Shown here piece after piece: positions 54,134 through 62,367 of a stretch of 62,367 bases of DNA. The position numbers and the translations under genes were made by a program. Origin of the DNA: Telmatospirillum sp. (GTDB lineage: Bacteria; Pseudomonadota; Alphaproteobacteria; Rhodospirillales; Magnetospirillaceae); NCBI GenBank assembly GCA_031291415.1, contig JARLJB010000310.1, positions 1-62,367 of the forward strand, in the 5' to 3' direction. Numbering within the stretch: the stretch's first letter is position 1; every line of letters starts with the position of its first letter. The notes under the pieces were generated by a model, which was not told where the DNA came from, did no database searches, and saw only the letters and a program-made list of their open reading frames with translations.

Positions 54134-55501
54134 CTAACACTTGGCTTGGTTGACGGCCAGTCCGCCGAGCGAGGTCTCCTTGTATTTGGCCTGCATGTCG
54201 GCGCCGGTCTGACGCATCGTATCGATGACCACGTCGAGCGATACCACATGGCGTCCGTCACCCGAAAGCGACAGTCGCGCGGCATTGATCGCCGTGCTGG
54301 CGGCGATGGCGTTGCGCTCGATACACGGGACCTGGACCAGTCCGCCGACCGGGTCGCAAGTCAGTCCGAGATGATGTTCCATGCCGATTTCGGCGGCATT
54401 TTCGATCTGTTCGTTGCTGCCGCCGAGAGCCGCGGCAAGGCCGGCGGCGGCCATGGAACAGGCAACGCCGACTTCCCCCTGGCAGCCGACTTCGGCGCCG
54501 GAAATCGAGGCGTTCTCCTTGTAGAGGCTGCCGATGGCGGCGGCAACCAGAAGAAAGGTGAAAACGTCGTCCTCACCGGTATCGGGGACGAAACGGATGA
54601 GGTAATGGAGGACTGCTGGAATGATGCCGGCGGCACCGTTGGTCGGCGCCGTGACAATGCGGCCGCCGGTGGCATTTTCCTCGCCGACCGCCATGGCGAA
54701 GGCGTTAACCCATTCAAGTGCCTCCAGCGGGTCGCGCAGTCGATTTTGTTCTTCCAGGCGGCGGCGCAGTTGCGGCGCGCGGCGGCGGGTGTCGAGGCCA
54801 CCCGGCAGGTTGCCATCGAGCGCCAGACCTCTGCGCACACAGTCTTGCATGACGGCCCAGATGCGGCGCAATCCGGCCTCGATATCCCCGGTCGAGCGCT
54901 GGGCCGCTTCGTTGGCGTGGGCCAATTCCGCCAGAGAAAGATTGTGGCTGGCCGCCAAGGCCAACAATTCGTGCGCCGACCGATAGGGGAAAGGGCTGGA
55001 ACGCGGCTGCGGGGCCGTCTGGCCAAAGTCTTCCGCGGTCACCACGAAACCGCCGCCGATCGAATAGAACTCGGCATCGACCAGGAGGCTCCCGTCGGCG
55101 TCGAGGGCCTCGAAATGCAGGCCGTTGGGGTGCAATGGCAGGGTTTCCGAACGGTGGAAGGCGATATGGCGTTCGGGATCGAAGTCGATGATTGGACCAC
55201 CCGCCACAGGCAGGCGCCGCGTCGTTCGGACGTTACCGACCAGGGTCGGCATCGCATCGATCGACACATCTTCCGGCGTTTCGCCAAGAAGCCCGAGAAT
55301 TACCGCGCGGTCGGTGCCGTGTCCGTGGCCGGTCAACGCCAGGGAACCGAACAATCCAACACGAATTTCGGCAAGCGCCGACATTCCGCCCTGCTCGGCA
55401 AGAGTCTGGATAAATCGGTTGGCGGCTTTCATCGGTCCCACCGTATGGGAACTCGAAGGGCCGATGCCGATCTTGAAAAGATCAAAAACGCTGACGGGCA
55501 T
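54134..55501 (-). CDS. sda: L-serine ammonia-lyase, iron-sulfur type
   Basis: 455 aa, single chain. FDLFKIGIGPSSSHTVGPMKAA, then AEVGCQGEVGVACSMAAAGL and LTCDPVGGLVQVPCIERNAI, holding the [4Fe-4S] cysteines. Converts serine to pyruvate and ammonia. In the same operon as the hydantoinase, which is unusual; it may process an amino acid made from the hydantoin. Confidence 0.96.
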   Translation of the reverse strand: MPVSVFDLFKIGIGPSSSHTVGPMKAANRFIQTLAEQGGMSALAEIRVGLFGSLALTGHGHGTDRAVILGLLGETPEDVSIDAMPTLVGNVRTTRRLPVAGGPIIDFDPERHIAFHRSETLPLHPNGLHFEALDADGSLLVDAEFYSIGGGFVVTAEDFGQTAPQPRSSPFPYRSAHELLALAASHNLSLAELAHANEAAQRSTGDIEAGLRRIWAVMQDCVRRGLALDGNLPGGLDTRRRAPQLRRRLEEQNRLRDPLEALEWVNAFAMAVGEENATGGRIVTAPTNGAAGIIPAVLHYLIRFVPDTGEDDVFTFLLVAAAIGSLYKENASISGAEVGCQGEVGVACSMAAAGLAAALGGSNEQIENAAEIGMEHHLGLTCDPVGGLVQVPCIERNAIAASTAINAARLSLSGDGRHVVSLDVVIDTMRQTGADMQAKYKETSLGGLAVNQAKC

Positions 55502-55693
55502 GGTGAGGTGGGTCTATCGCCGTTTCAAGGTTTCGCTGATGGCCTTTATGGCATGACGGCGGCCAAGACCTCAAATGCCGTCTGGCGCGAACCGGTGGAA
55601 TCGGCAGGAAACGATCGTCGTCTATCGCAATAGGGAGGATGAGAGTGGCGGAGGAAGAGGGGGGAGGCCGAAGCCTGCCCCCACTCGCCCGAT

Positions 55694-56593
55694 TTAGTTG
55701 AAGTGGTAACCGACTTCGAAGAAGACGGCATGCTGGACGGTGCCCTCGGTGTCGGGCTTGTGGCTGCCGAACTTGTTCAGCCAGTATTCGTAACCGACAC
55801 CGGCGTCGATCTTGCCGGGAGCGCCGCCGGCAATGGCGCCGACGTCGACCATCAGCTTGGGATGGGCGAGATATTCGTTGGCATGCTTGGTGTCGGCGGA
55901 ACTCCCCTTGTTCTTCGGACCGATGACGTTGGCATAGCCGGTGAACTTCAGCGGAACCGGGCCGACGTTGAACGGATAGAGCCAAGAGGTCTCAAGTTCC
56001 GGCACCAGGTCGAAGTTGTCGCTGCTGTCGCCGTTGCCATTGTTGTCATAGGAATGGAAGCCGTTGGTGTTCCATTCCTTCGCAATATGCAGCGACACGT
56101 CCCAGAATCCCTTCGGCATATCGACCGCGAACTGCGGGCCGACGACGATCATCTTCTTGTTGGAGGCGAACTGATCGTTCTGGGTGCACCAGTCGGCACC
56201 AACTTCCAACCCGACATCCTTGATCGGGCCGAAGGCGAACGCCTTGGTCGCGAAAATCTTGTTGCCGCTGAAGGTCGACCGGAACAGGCCATAGAATTCG
56301 CCGGAACCGGTGCTCTTGCTGTTGAAGTTGCCGGTGACCGAATTCGACGGATCCTGATGCGAGAATTGTTCGACATCGAGGCTGAAGAAGTTTTGGCCAT
56401 AATCCCAGGCGTCCGCGTGCGACAGATTGATGGCATGCTCGCGGACGTCTTTTGCCGTGCCCGGCTGCTTATCCTGCCAAAGATAGCGGTAGTTCAGATA
56501 GGTGTCGCTCCACAGGAAATCCCCGGCAAAAGCCGGTGCAACGGACATCCCGGCACAGAGCGCGACCAGCGACGGCAAAATCTTTTTCAGCAT
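55694..56593 (-). CDS. Tsx-like outer-membrane channel (nucleoside porin family)
   Basis: 299 aa. Signal peptide (LPSLVALCAGMSVAPAFA), then DFLWSDTYLNYRYLWQD, beta-strand pattern, and a C-terminal Phe-rich strand VFFEVGYHFN ending in Asn. Resembles Tsx/OmpK-type 12-strand channels that admit nucleosides. Its place between hydantoinase and YgfK-like genes suits uptake of pyrimidines or purines. Confidence 0.82.
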   Translation of the reverse strand: MLKKILPSLVALCAGMSVAPAFAGDFLWSDTYLNYRYLWQDKQPGTAKDVREHAINLSHADAWDYGQNFFSLDVEQFSHQDPSNSVTGNFNSKSTGSGEFYGLFRSTFSGNKIFATKAFAFGPIKDVGLEVGADWCTQNDQFASNKKMIVVGPQFAVDMPKGFWDVSLHIAKEWNTNGFHSYDNNGNGDSSDNFDLVPELETSWLYPFNVGPVPLKFTGYANVIGPKNKGSSADTKHANEYLAHPKLMVDVGAIAGGAPGKIDAGVGYEYWLNKFGSHKPDTEGTVQHAVFFEVGYHFN

Positions 56594-57113
56594 ATTCGAA
56601 CCCCCGTTCAGGTGTACTTACAAAAATAGCTCGACGATTTGGGTGAGGCCGGCTGATGTCGTCCGTTGCACGCCGCCTACCCGCAAGCGCCACCTCCCCC
56701 AAACCACTGGAGCTTGTGGAAGCACGGGGCGTGCCAAATTTGGCGAAATAACGCAAATCTTTTTTTTGTGGAAACGCAAAGAGTTAGGCGCCTGTCGCCG
56801 GTCGCGTTTGACGATCGGCCGGGCTGTCCCTGGCCGAAAGGCCTGCTTTTTCCTCATTTCCTGACCGAATGATCAAAATATGAGCACGAGAGCCAAGCCT
56901 TCTGCGATTTTACGGGGGTCGTGCGGGGTTGGGTGGAACGCCTGTGACTTTCTCGTAACTATGTGGCAATTTTGGCTGGAATTAGAAAATTTTGTTACAG
57001 TTACGCGGCTATTTCGACTTGGTGCCGACGACTCCAGATGATCTTCTTGGCGGGTACTTTTCTTGCGTGCTTATTCCGTAAGCAACGGCGGTTTTTTTTG
57101 AACGAACGACTGT
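56594..57113. other. Gene-free stretch between the YgfK-like and Tsx genes
   Basis: 520 bp without a supported gene. It has T and A tracts (56758-56768, 57090-57100) and should hold the promoter of the Tsx-sda-hydantoinase operon. No clear operator or hairpin with T run is seen. Confidence 0.4.
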
Positions 57114-59189
57114 CTATTGGGATATCGGCGACCCGGTCTGCGTCCGCTGATAGTCGATCCCGGCGGAAACGAAATTGTCCGAACCGGTCACGGCGCGGCG
57201 CAACAATTCCATGATGTCGAGGCAGGTCAGGTCAACCGCTTGTTCGGCATGACCTTCAGCGGTGCCTGCCGGTTGTGCCGGGTCGAGGCGGAGATCGAAT
57301 CCGGTGCCGGTGTAACGGACGCTCGCGACGTCATCGTTGCCACTTTCAACCGTGACGGTACGGTCGCCGAATCGGCCATGCATGCGAAGTCCGTCGGGCA
57401 GAATTTCGAAAGCGAATCCATCCCGGCCCTCGGCCTGGCGCCAACTCTCGACGCTGCCGAAAAACAGGGGTTTGCTGAGGTAGGGGCCGCCATCCTCGGG
57501 GCACATGACGTCGCAGTTGCCGCATTCGTTGCAGGCGTCGGCGAAGGTGCCGATCTGGTGCGGTTTGGCCAGTGTCAGCACGCCCGATTCATCGACCGCC
57601 CAACCATCGGCGGTCCGCCGCAGATGCCGGATCGGCAAGGTCGTCGGCGGAATCGGCAGCGGGAAATTGGCGTCGTTGGGACAAAGCGGAATGCATTTGT
57701 CGCAGGTCAAGCAGTCGAAGAGAGCCAGTCGGCTGCCGATCTTTCGGGGGGCAACGCTGTTTTCGACGGCGTGGTAGCGGGGATCGGCGAGAACGCGCGC
57801 CGCGTAGATTTCGGTGTTGCGCAACCGGGCCTTGCCGACCCAGGCCGGAAAGGCGTCGCCGGCCGCCATCGTCAGATCGCCACCTTGGGCGAGGGCGCGG
57901 CGGCAGGCATCGGCCCGTTCGGCCGGCAGGTCGAGATCTGCCAGTGCCGATTCCGCCTGGCCAAATGACTTGAGGATGTAAGCGTCGATGTCGACGGCGT
58001 TCAGCGTCTCCATCCGGTCGATCAAACGGGCGAAATAGCGTTGCGCCCGGCCATAGCCGCCGACCTTCAGCAGATCGGAGCAAACACTGACCGGCTTCAA
58101 ACCCAGTGCCACGGCATCGGCGAAGTTTCCGGCGTCGATGCCGGCCGAGAAGGAGATCGGGAACCGGTCGCCAAAGGTCTCGCGAAAACGCCGGACCAAC
58201 GCGATGGCCAGGACATGCAAAGGGGCGCCCGACAGATACATTTGCTTTTCGCTGTCGGGGAAGAAGTTCTTATGATTTTCGACCAGCAAAGTGTTGGAAA
58301 ACTTGACGCCAAAGCTGTGGCCCAACCGGTCGGCCAGGCGGCCGAGACGATCGACGATACCCTCGATCTGCTCCCACTTGGCATCCTTGGCAAAGGCGGC
58401 ATCGGGAACGTGGAGGTCATGGTAGCCGAGGCTGTCGTGCAAAATGGCCGTCAATGCCGGTTTGCCGAGCAGCGTCGGGTTGAGTTTGACCACCAGATGC
58501 AGGCCCATTTCTTCCAGCAGAAAGGCGCCGATGCTCTCGATTTCTTCCGGCGGGCAACCATGGAAAGTCGACAAGGTGAGGGTGTCGGAAAGCTTCGTCG
58601 GGAAGGGCAGATCCTTGAGATGAGCCCAGGGGGCCGGGATCTGAGTGCGCAGTTTTTCGACGATCCCGGAGGCGTCGCGCATGCCGCCAAGAAAGGCGCG
58701 CACCTTCGGCGAACGGATGCCGGCCAGATCGTAGCCGACGCTCATGTCGAAGACCGTGTCGCCCATTCCGGCCGCCAGGCCCGATGCCTTCAGCATTTCG
58801 ATCAGCATCGAGGCTTTGACATATTCCTCGAGCGATTGCGAAAGCGATAGCTCCTGCGACCATTCGACATTGAAGCCGACGGTCTGCATGTCGATGCAGG
58901 GGCGCGGGATAACCAGATCGTCCTTGATCTGCACCGTTTTCAGTTCCATGACCCGGCCGCCGGCCAGCCAGGCCAGGACGATATTCTGCGCCAGCTGGGT
59001 ATGCGGTCCGGCCGCCGGCCCGAAGGGCGAAGCCGCGCGGTGGCCGTGGATCGTCACCGACAGGTCGCGCGAGGGCGATCCGCTCACCAGACGCCGCAAG
59101 GGATAGTCGAAGATGGCCTGCTTGCGTTCCATTTCGCGGAACATGCGGGTGATCAGGACGGCGAAGGGGACTGGGCTCAACTCGACCAT
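57114..59189 (-). CDS. YgfK-like iron-sulfur protein without the central flavin/NAD(P) domain
   Basis: 691 aa. The N-terminal half is a dihydroorotate-dehydrogenase-like barrel close to E. coli YgfK (GPAAGPHTQLAQNIVLAWL, ELKTVQIKDDL, TLSTFHGCPPEEIE, VVKLNPTLLG, KPVSVCSDLLKVGGY). The C-terminus has two [4Fe-4S] sites: CLTCDKCIPLCPNDANF near 496 and CNECGNCDVMCPEDG near 553. YgfK (about 1030 aa) has a GltD-like oxidoreductase between these parts; here that module is missing. It probably takes electrons from a separate partner. Confidence 0.85.
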   Translation of the reverse strand: MVELSPVPFAVLITRMFREMERKQAIFDYPLRRLVSGSPSRDLSVTIHGHRAASPFGPAAGPHTQLAQNIVLAWLAGGRVMELKTVQIKDDLVIPRPCIDMQTVGFNVEWSQELSLSQSLEEYVKASMLIEMLKASGLAAGMGDTVFDMSVGYDLAGIRSPKVRAFLGGMRDASGIVEKLRTQIPAPWAHLKDLPFPTKLSDTLTLSTFHGCPPEEIESIGAFLLEEMGLHLVVKLNPTLLGKPALTAILHDSLGYHDLHVPDAAFAKDAKWEQIEGIVDRLGRLADRLGHSFGVKFSNTLLVENHKNFFPDSEKQMYLSGAPLHVLAIALVRRFRETFGDRFPISFSAGIDAGNFADAVALGLKPVSVCSDLLKVGGYGRAQRYFARLIDRMETLNAVDIDAYILKSFGQAESALADLDLPAERADACRRALAQGGDLTMAAGDAFPAWVGKARLRNTEIYAARVLADPRYHAVENSVAPRKIGSRLALFDCLTCDKCIPLCPNDANFPLPIPPTTLPIRHLRRTADGWAVDESGVLTLAKPHQIGTFADACNECGNCDVMCPEDGGPYLSKPLFFGSVESWRQAEGRDGFAFEILPDGLRMHGRFGDRTVTVESGNDDVASVRYTGTGFDLRLDPAQPAGTAEGHAEQAVDLTCLDIMELLRRAVTGSDNFVSAGIDYQRTQTGSPISQ

Positions 59190-59424
59190 AAGGGGGCATA
59201 CCGGCTATTGCTGCGGAGACGCGGGGTGGATGCCCGGGCGCTCCTGACTATGAAACGGATGTTCCATCAAGCGTTGGTGGTGAAACGAGTGTGCCTAAAA
59301 TTGTTTTCCGCCGCAACCATCTCGATTGGCGCTTTCTATGAAAAGACTTTTTGCTGATACCAAATCGCATCGGAATGGTAAGCTTCGGCCTTCCCATGGA
59401 TCACCACGAGACGAGGTTTTTCGA

Positions 59425-59838
59425 ATGGCCGATGTCCGGATCACTGCCGGTCCCTTCCAGTTCCTTGCGCGTTTCGAGCATGAGGCGGCACCCAAGACGG
59501 TGGCGAAGTTCCAGAGTCTGCTGCCCTATCGCCAGCGCATCATTCATGTTCGTTGGAGCGGCCAGGGCTGCTGGATCCCGATGGGCGAGCTTGATCTGGG
59601 CCTGGAGTTCGAGAATGCCACCAGCTATCCGGCACCCGGGCAGTTCATCTTTTATCCGGGCGGCGTCAGCGAGACGGAAATCCTTCTGGCTTATGGCGCC
59701 GTCTGCTTCGCCAGCCGGGCCGGCCAGTTGGCCGGCAACCATTTCCTGACGATCACCGAGGGATTGGAAAACCTGATGCCGCTCGGCGAAAAAGCTCTCT
59801 GGCAGGGTGCCCAGGATATCGTGTTCGAAACACTTTAG
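59425..59838 (+). CDS. DUF3830 family protein
   Basis: 137 aa from ATG 59425. Cyclophilin-like fold features: FQFLARFEHEAAPKTVAKFQSLLPY, HVRWSGQGCWIPMG, PAPGQFIFYPGGVSETEILLAYG. DUF3830 genes often lie near hydantoinase or amidohydrolase genes; this one is divergent from the YgfK-like gene. Function unknown. Stop TAG is the edge of a repeat. Confidence 0.9.
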   Translation: MADVRITAGPFQFLARFEHEAAPKTVAKFQSLLPYRQRIIHVRWSGQGCWIPMGELDLGLEFENATSYPAPGQFIFYPGGVSETEILLAYGAVCFASRAGQLAGNHFLTITEGLENLMPLGEKALWQGAQDIVFETL

Positions 59839-59907
59839 AGTTCCGCGCCGGTGGCGCGCCGACCCGCCCTGGATGAAAGACGAGTGGCACCGGCGTCCCC
59901 GCCGGTG
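59836..59907. repeat. Half copy of the GTGGCACC palindromic repeat (copy 3)
   Basis: Left flank TAGAGTTCCGCGCC..GGATGAAA and one arm (59884-59907) match the other copies, but loop and second arm are absent. The element starts at the DUF3830 stop codon. Confidence 0.85.
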
Positions 59908-59941
59908 CTTTTCGTCTAACCTATCTTCGTCTTTCGTCCCC

Positions 59942-59958
59942 CGCCCGCTTGGCGGGCG
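59942..59958 (+). terminator. Hairpin downstream of DUF3830
   Basis: CGCCCGC-ttg-GCGGGCG is a perfect 7-bp stem, flanked by CCCC and GGGG that could extend it after a bulge. It may end the DUF3830 transcript; the following sequence is AT-rich but has no strong T run. Confidence 0.4.
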
Positions 59959-60102
59959 AGGGGATATTATTGACGTGTGTCCCCGGAGTTCCTTCTCGCC
60001 TCAACGCAATGGCCGACAGCCGCTCGCTTTATTGAGGTATTGTCCGCGCCCTGGTAGTGTCCAAGGGGAAGTGGAGTCGTAGCTTAAGGGGGGGATGCGA
60101 GC

Positions 60103-61201
60103 ATGGACACAATTCCGGACAACGATTTTTCAATACGGTCTAATTCGATCTACGCGGCAGAACAATTTCGTTTTACTGGGCGCGGTTCGCAATATTTTCT
60201 CATTTGGATCGTCAACATTCTTTTGACTATTGTTACCCTGGGCGTCTATTCCGCATGGGCCAAGGTGCGGCGGTTGCAGTACTTTTATCGGCACACCGAA
60301 TTGGCTGGGTCTGGCTTCGATTTTCACGGCAGTCCGATCCGGATCTTGATCGGGCGCGTGATCGCGATCGGCATGCTGTTGGTTTACAATTTCGCGGTTC
60401 GCGTCCAGTCACCTTTGACGCTATTGGTCATCATCCTGTTGGCGGCTGTCATGCCGTGGCTGCTCCGCAATTCCCTGCGGTTTCGACTCCACAATTCGAG
60501 CTGGCGTGGAACCCGTTTTCAATTTCGCGGCACTCTGCCCGGGGCCTATCGTGTATTTCTGCTGAACCTGTTTCTGACCGTGATCACGCTTTATGCGATG
60601 GCACCCTTCGCCCATCAGCGGCTGAAGGCCTATCAGCATGGCAACAGTTGGTTCGGCCGCACGCCCTTTTCGTTTCACGCCCGGGCTGGCCGTTTTTACC
60701 GGCTGTATCTGGTGTTGCTGGTCGCGATGGTGGTGTTCGTGATCCTGGCCGGCGCCGCAGCCGTCGGATTTGGCGGCTCGTTCCCATTCGTGCCCCAAAT
60801 GCAAAAAAAACGGCGCACCCATGGACATGCACGCTCTATTCCGGACGTTTATCATCGTGTGGGGCGCCCTGATCCTGGTCGGCGTCACCATTGGGCCGAT
60901 CTTTCATGCCTTGATGACCAACCTGATTTGGAGCAACACCCGCCTCGGCGAACATCGCATCGAATGCAATATGTCGCCGCTCGGCCTGATCTGGATTTCT
61001 TTCGGCAATTTTGTCATGACGATTGTGACTCTGGGACTGTTTTATCCCTGGGCCATGGTGCGTCTGGCAAGGTTCCAGATGGAGTCCGTGCGGCTGCTGC
61101 CGGCCAGCGATTTGCAGGAATTCGAGGCGTCGGAACCCGAGGCCGTTGGAGCCATCGGCGAAGAAGCGGCATCGATATTCGATTTCGATATCGCACTTTA
61201 G
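60103..61201 (+). pseudogene. DUF898 (YjgN-like) membrane protein, frameshifted at an A8 tract
   Basis: Two reading frames together encode one DUF898 protein. The first (from 60103) has FRFTGRGSQYFLIWIVNILLTIVTLGVYSAWAKVRR in part and GTLPGAYRVFLLNLFLTVITL; it leaves frame at AAAAAAAA (60803-60810). The second continues ALFRTFIIVWGALILVG, LIWSNTRLGEHRIE, TIVTLGLFYPWAMVRLARF. Removing one A from the tract joins them as PQMQKNGAPMDMHALF, giving about 365 aa. Could be a sequencing error, a phase-variable tract, slippage or a true pseudogene. Confidence 0.88.
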
Positions 61202-61269
61202 AACGGCGGGCGCCACGGGACCTGACTATAACCAATTCATGATGCGGATCTAACGCATCATGGTATTGG

Positions 61270-61426
61270 CTAGGAAGAAACAAATTGTCAGTGGCACCGG
61301 CGTCCCTGCCGGTGTTTCGCCGCCAGGCGAACCCTTTCCGGCTCACGCCGGAACACCGGCAGGGACGCCGGTGCCACTCCTGTTTCATCCAGGGCGGATC
61401 GGCGCGCCACCAGTGCGGAACTCTGA
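61270..61426. repeat. Dispersed palindromic repeat, GTGGCACC family (copy 4, flanks inverted)
   Basis: Arms 61291-61314 and 61354-61377 match perfectly around a 39-nt loop. The GGATGAAA flank is on the right, so the outer sequence is inverted relative to copies 1 and 2, yet the loop reads in the same direction as theirs. Ends with CTAG at 61270. Sits between the DUF898 and M48 genes. Confidence 0.9.
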
Positions 61427-61437
61427 ATGGATAGAGG

Positions 61438-62250
61438 ATGGTCCAAGCAAATTTTTTCGACGGACGTTCTACCCGCATCCGCAAGGTCACCTTGACGCTG
61501 GCCGGCGAAGACCTCGTTGTTACTGGCGAGGACGTCGGCTTTCGCCTGCCTTTTTCCCAGGTCAAAGTGGACGAACGATTGGGACAGGCGTCGCGGCGAC
61601 TACGGTTCAGGAACGGACAATTCTGCGAAGTCCATGATCTCGACTCGCTCGATGCCCTGTTGTCGTCAACAGGGCATCGCGATGGATGGGTCGATCGCAT
61701 GCAGCGCCGTCGGCGATTTGCGATCGTCTCTTGCGTTCTGACGGTACTGTTTGCCGTGGCAGCTTATCGATGGGGTTTGCCTTGGGCGGCGGCGGTGGGG
61801 GCAGATCAAATGCCCGCAGCCGTCGGCAGGACCTTGTCCGAGCACTCGCTGACGCTCATGGACAATGGGCTTCTCGCACCCAGCAAGATCCCCGCCGATC
61901 GCCAACTCAGGCTGGATACTGAATTCCATGACCTGCGATTGCCCGAGGGTGGCCGGCCAGGTTCGGCATTGCTGTTTCGCAGTTCTCGGCAACTTGGCTC
62001 GAATGCTTTTACCTTGCCTGATGGAACGATCATCCTGCTTGACGATCTGGTGACATCGATTGGTGAGGACCAACAGATTCTGGCCGTACTGGCCCATGAA
62101 CTGGGCCACGCGCACGGACATGACGTCTTGAAGCTTCTGCTGCAAGGGTCGGCAGCGGGGGCATTCCTGACGTTCTGGTTTGGCGACATCAGCCAATTGC
62201 TGGCCGTGGCACCCACCATGCTGGTGCAGGCGAAATATTCGCGCGACTGA
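61438..62250 (+). CDS. M48-family metalloprotease, truncated C-terminally
   Basis: 270 aa. The N-terminal part, one TM helix (FAIVSCVLTVLFAVAAYRWGL), and the protease core with HELGHAHGHD (zinc-binding HExxH) are present. It stops right after AKYSRD, where M48 proteins continue with the third zinc ligand (E in FExEAD). The remaining region is absent. The TGA stop belongs to following DNA that looks like an insertion-sequence end, so the gene is probably interrupted. Commonly next to DUF898. Confidence 0.85.
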   Translation: MVQANFFDGRSTRIRKVTLTLAGEDLVVTGEDVGFRLPFSQVKVDERLGQASRRLRFRNGQFCEVHDLDSLDALLSSTGHRDGWVDRMQRRRRFAIVSCVLTVLFAVAAYRWGLPWAAAVGADQMPAAVGRTLSEHSLTLMDNGLLAPSKIPADRQLRLDTEFHDLRLPEGGRPGSALLFRSSRQLGSNAFTLPDGTIILLDDLVTSIGEDQQILAVLAHELGHAHGHDVLKLLLQGSAAGAFLTFWFGDISQLLAVAPTMLVQAKYSRD

Positions 62251-62367
62251 GGTGGCCGGGTTTGTTTGGACAGGAATCGGCGTTGGATAAGTGGATCCCC
62301 TGCCGGTTGTTTCCCAATGTGCCGATTTCGCAGCGTCATGCCGGGAGGCCGTAGGCCGACCAGAGTG
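62248..62367 (+). mobile_element. Possible left end of an IS3-type element
   Basis: TGAGGTGGCCGGGTTTGTTT followed by GGACAGG starts exactly where the M48 gene loses its reading frame, and resembles the TG-starting, GGACA-containing ends of IS3-family elements. A frame opening at 62338 (MPGGRRPTRV) runs off the window. Only resemblance supports this; the rest lies outside. Confidence 0.3.

Overview
The window looks like the chromosome of a GC-rich alphaproteobacterium, most likely a member of the Rhodospirillales. The evidence is a class II (B12-dependent) ribonucleotide reductase, the NDUFA12 / MlaD / DUF2155 / aat run, minCDE, an NnrS gene, TRAP transporters and a Tsx-like porin. Genus is not assigned. 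All functional calls rest on motifs and family resemblance read from the translations; no database search was run.

Layout. (1) 1-10.1 kb is an accessory island on the minus strand. At its left edge is a 24-bp tandem array that resembles the end of an IS21-type element. Next comes a complete four-gene Wadjet (jetABCD) anti-plasmid operon, led by a KfrA-like DNA-binding coiled-coil gene with a striking palindromic operator, then a RES/Xre-type toxin-antitoxin pair with its own inverted-repeat operator. (2) 10.2-16.7 kb is core: nrdJ with NrdR-like boxes, an NDUFA12 homologue, two tandem mlaD genes, a DUF2155 gene and aat. (3) 17-33 kb is mostly core and envelope: a membrane diguanylate cyclase, a PstS-like protein, a thioesterase and a MaoC hydratase, nnrS with an FNR-type box, a TPR-sulfotransferase, an EF-hand membrane protein, a GH25 lysozyme, a DnaQ-like exonuclease, minCDE and a solute-binding protein. 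(4) 33.9-47.3 kb is a catabolic cluster: TRAP transporter, hydroxyacid dehydrogenases, an SDR, a split transketolase, a full-length transketolase and a LysR regulator. A lone flgE hook gene sits inside it. (5) 47.6-52.6 kb holds a zinc-ribbon peptide, a second GH25 gene, a PadR/DUF1700 operon with a repeated operator, and an orphan sensor kinase. (6) 52.7-59.8 kb is a probable pyrimidine/hydantoin or purine catabolic locus: hydantoinase, serine ammonia-lyase, Tsx-like porin, a YgfK-like iron-sulfur protein and DUF3830. (7) 60.1-62.4 kb holds a DUF898 gene and an M48 protease gene, both broken.

Running through the window are several families of dispersed palindromic repeats. The main one has 24-nt arms and occurs four times. 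In three copies it starts exactly at the TAG stop codon of the preceding gene, and in one copy the loop is inverted relative to the flanks. The most noteworthy items are the KfrA-led Wadjet operon and its operator, the stop-codon-associated palindromes, the YgfK variant lacking its central flavin/NAD(P) module, the split plus intact transketolases with TRAP genes, the A8-tract frameshift in the DUF898 gene, and the PadR operator array.
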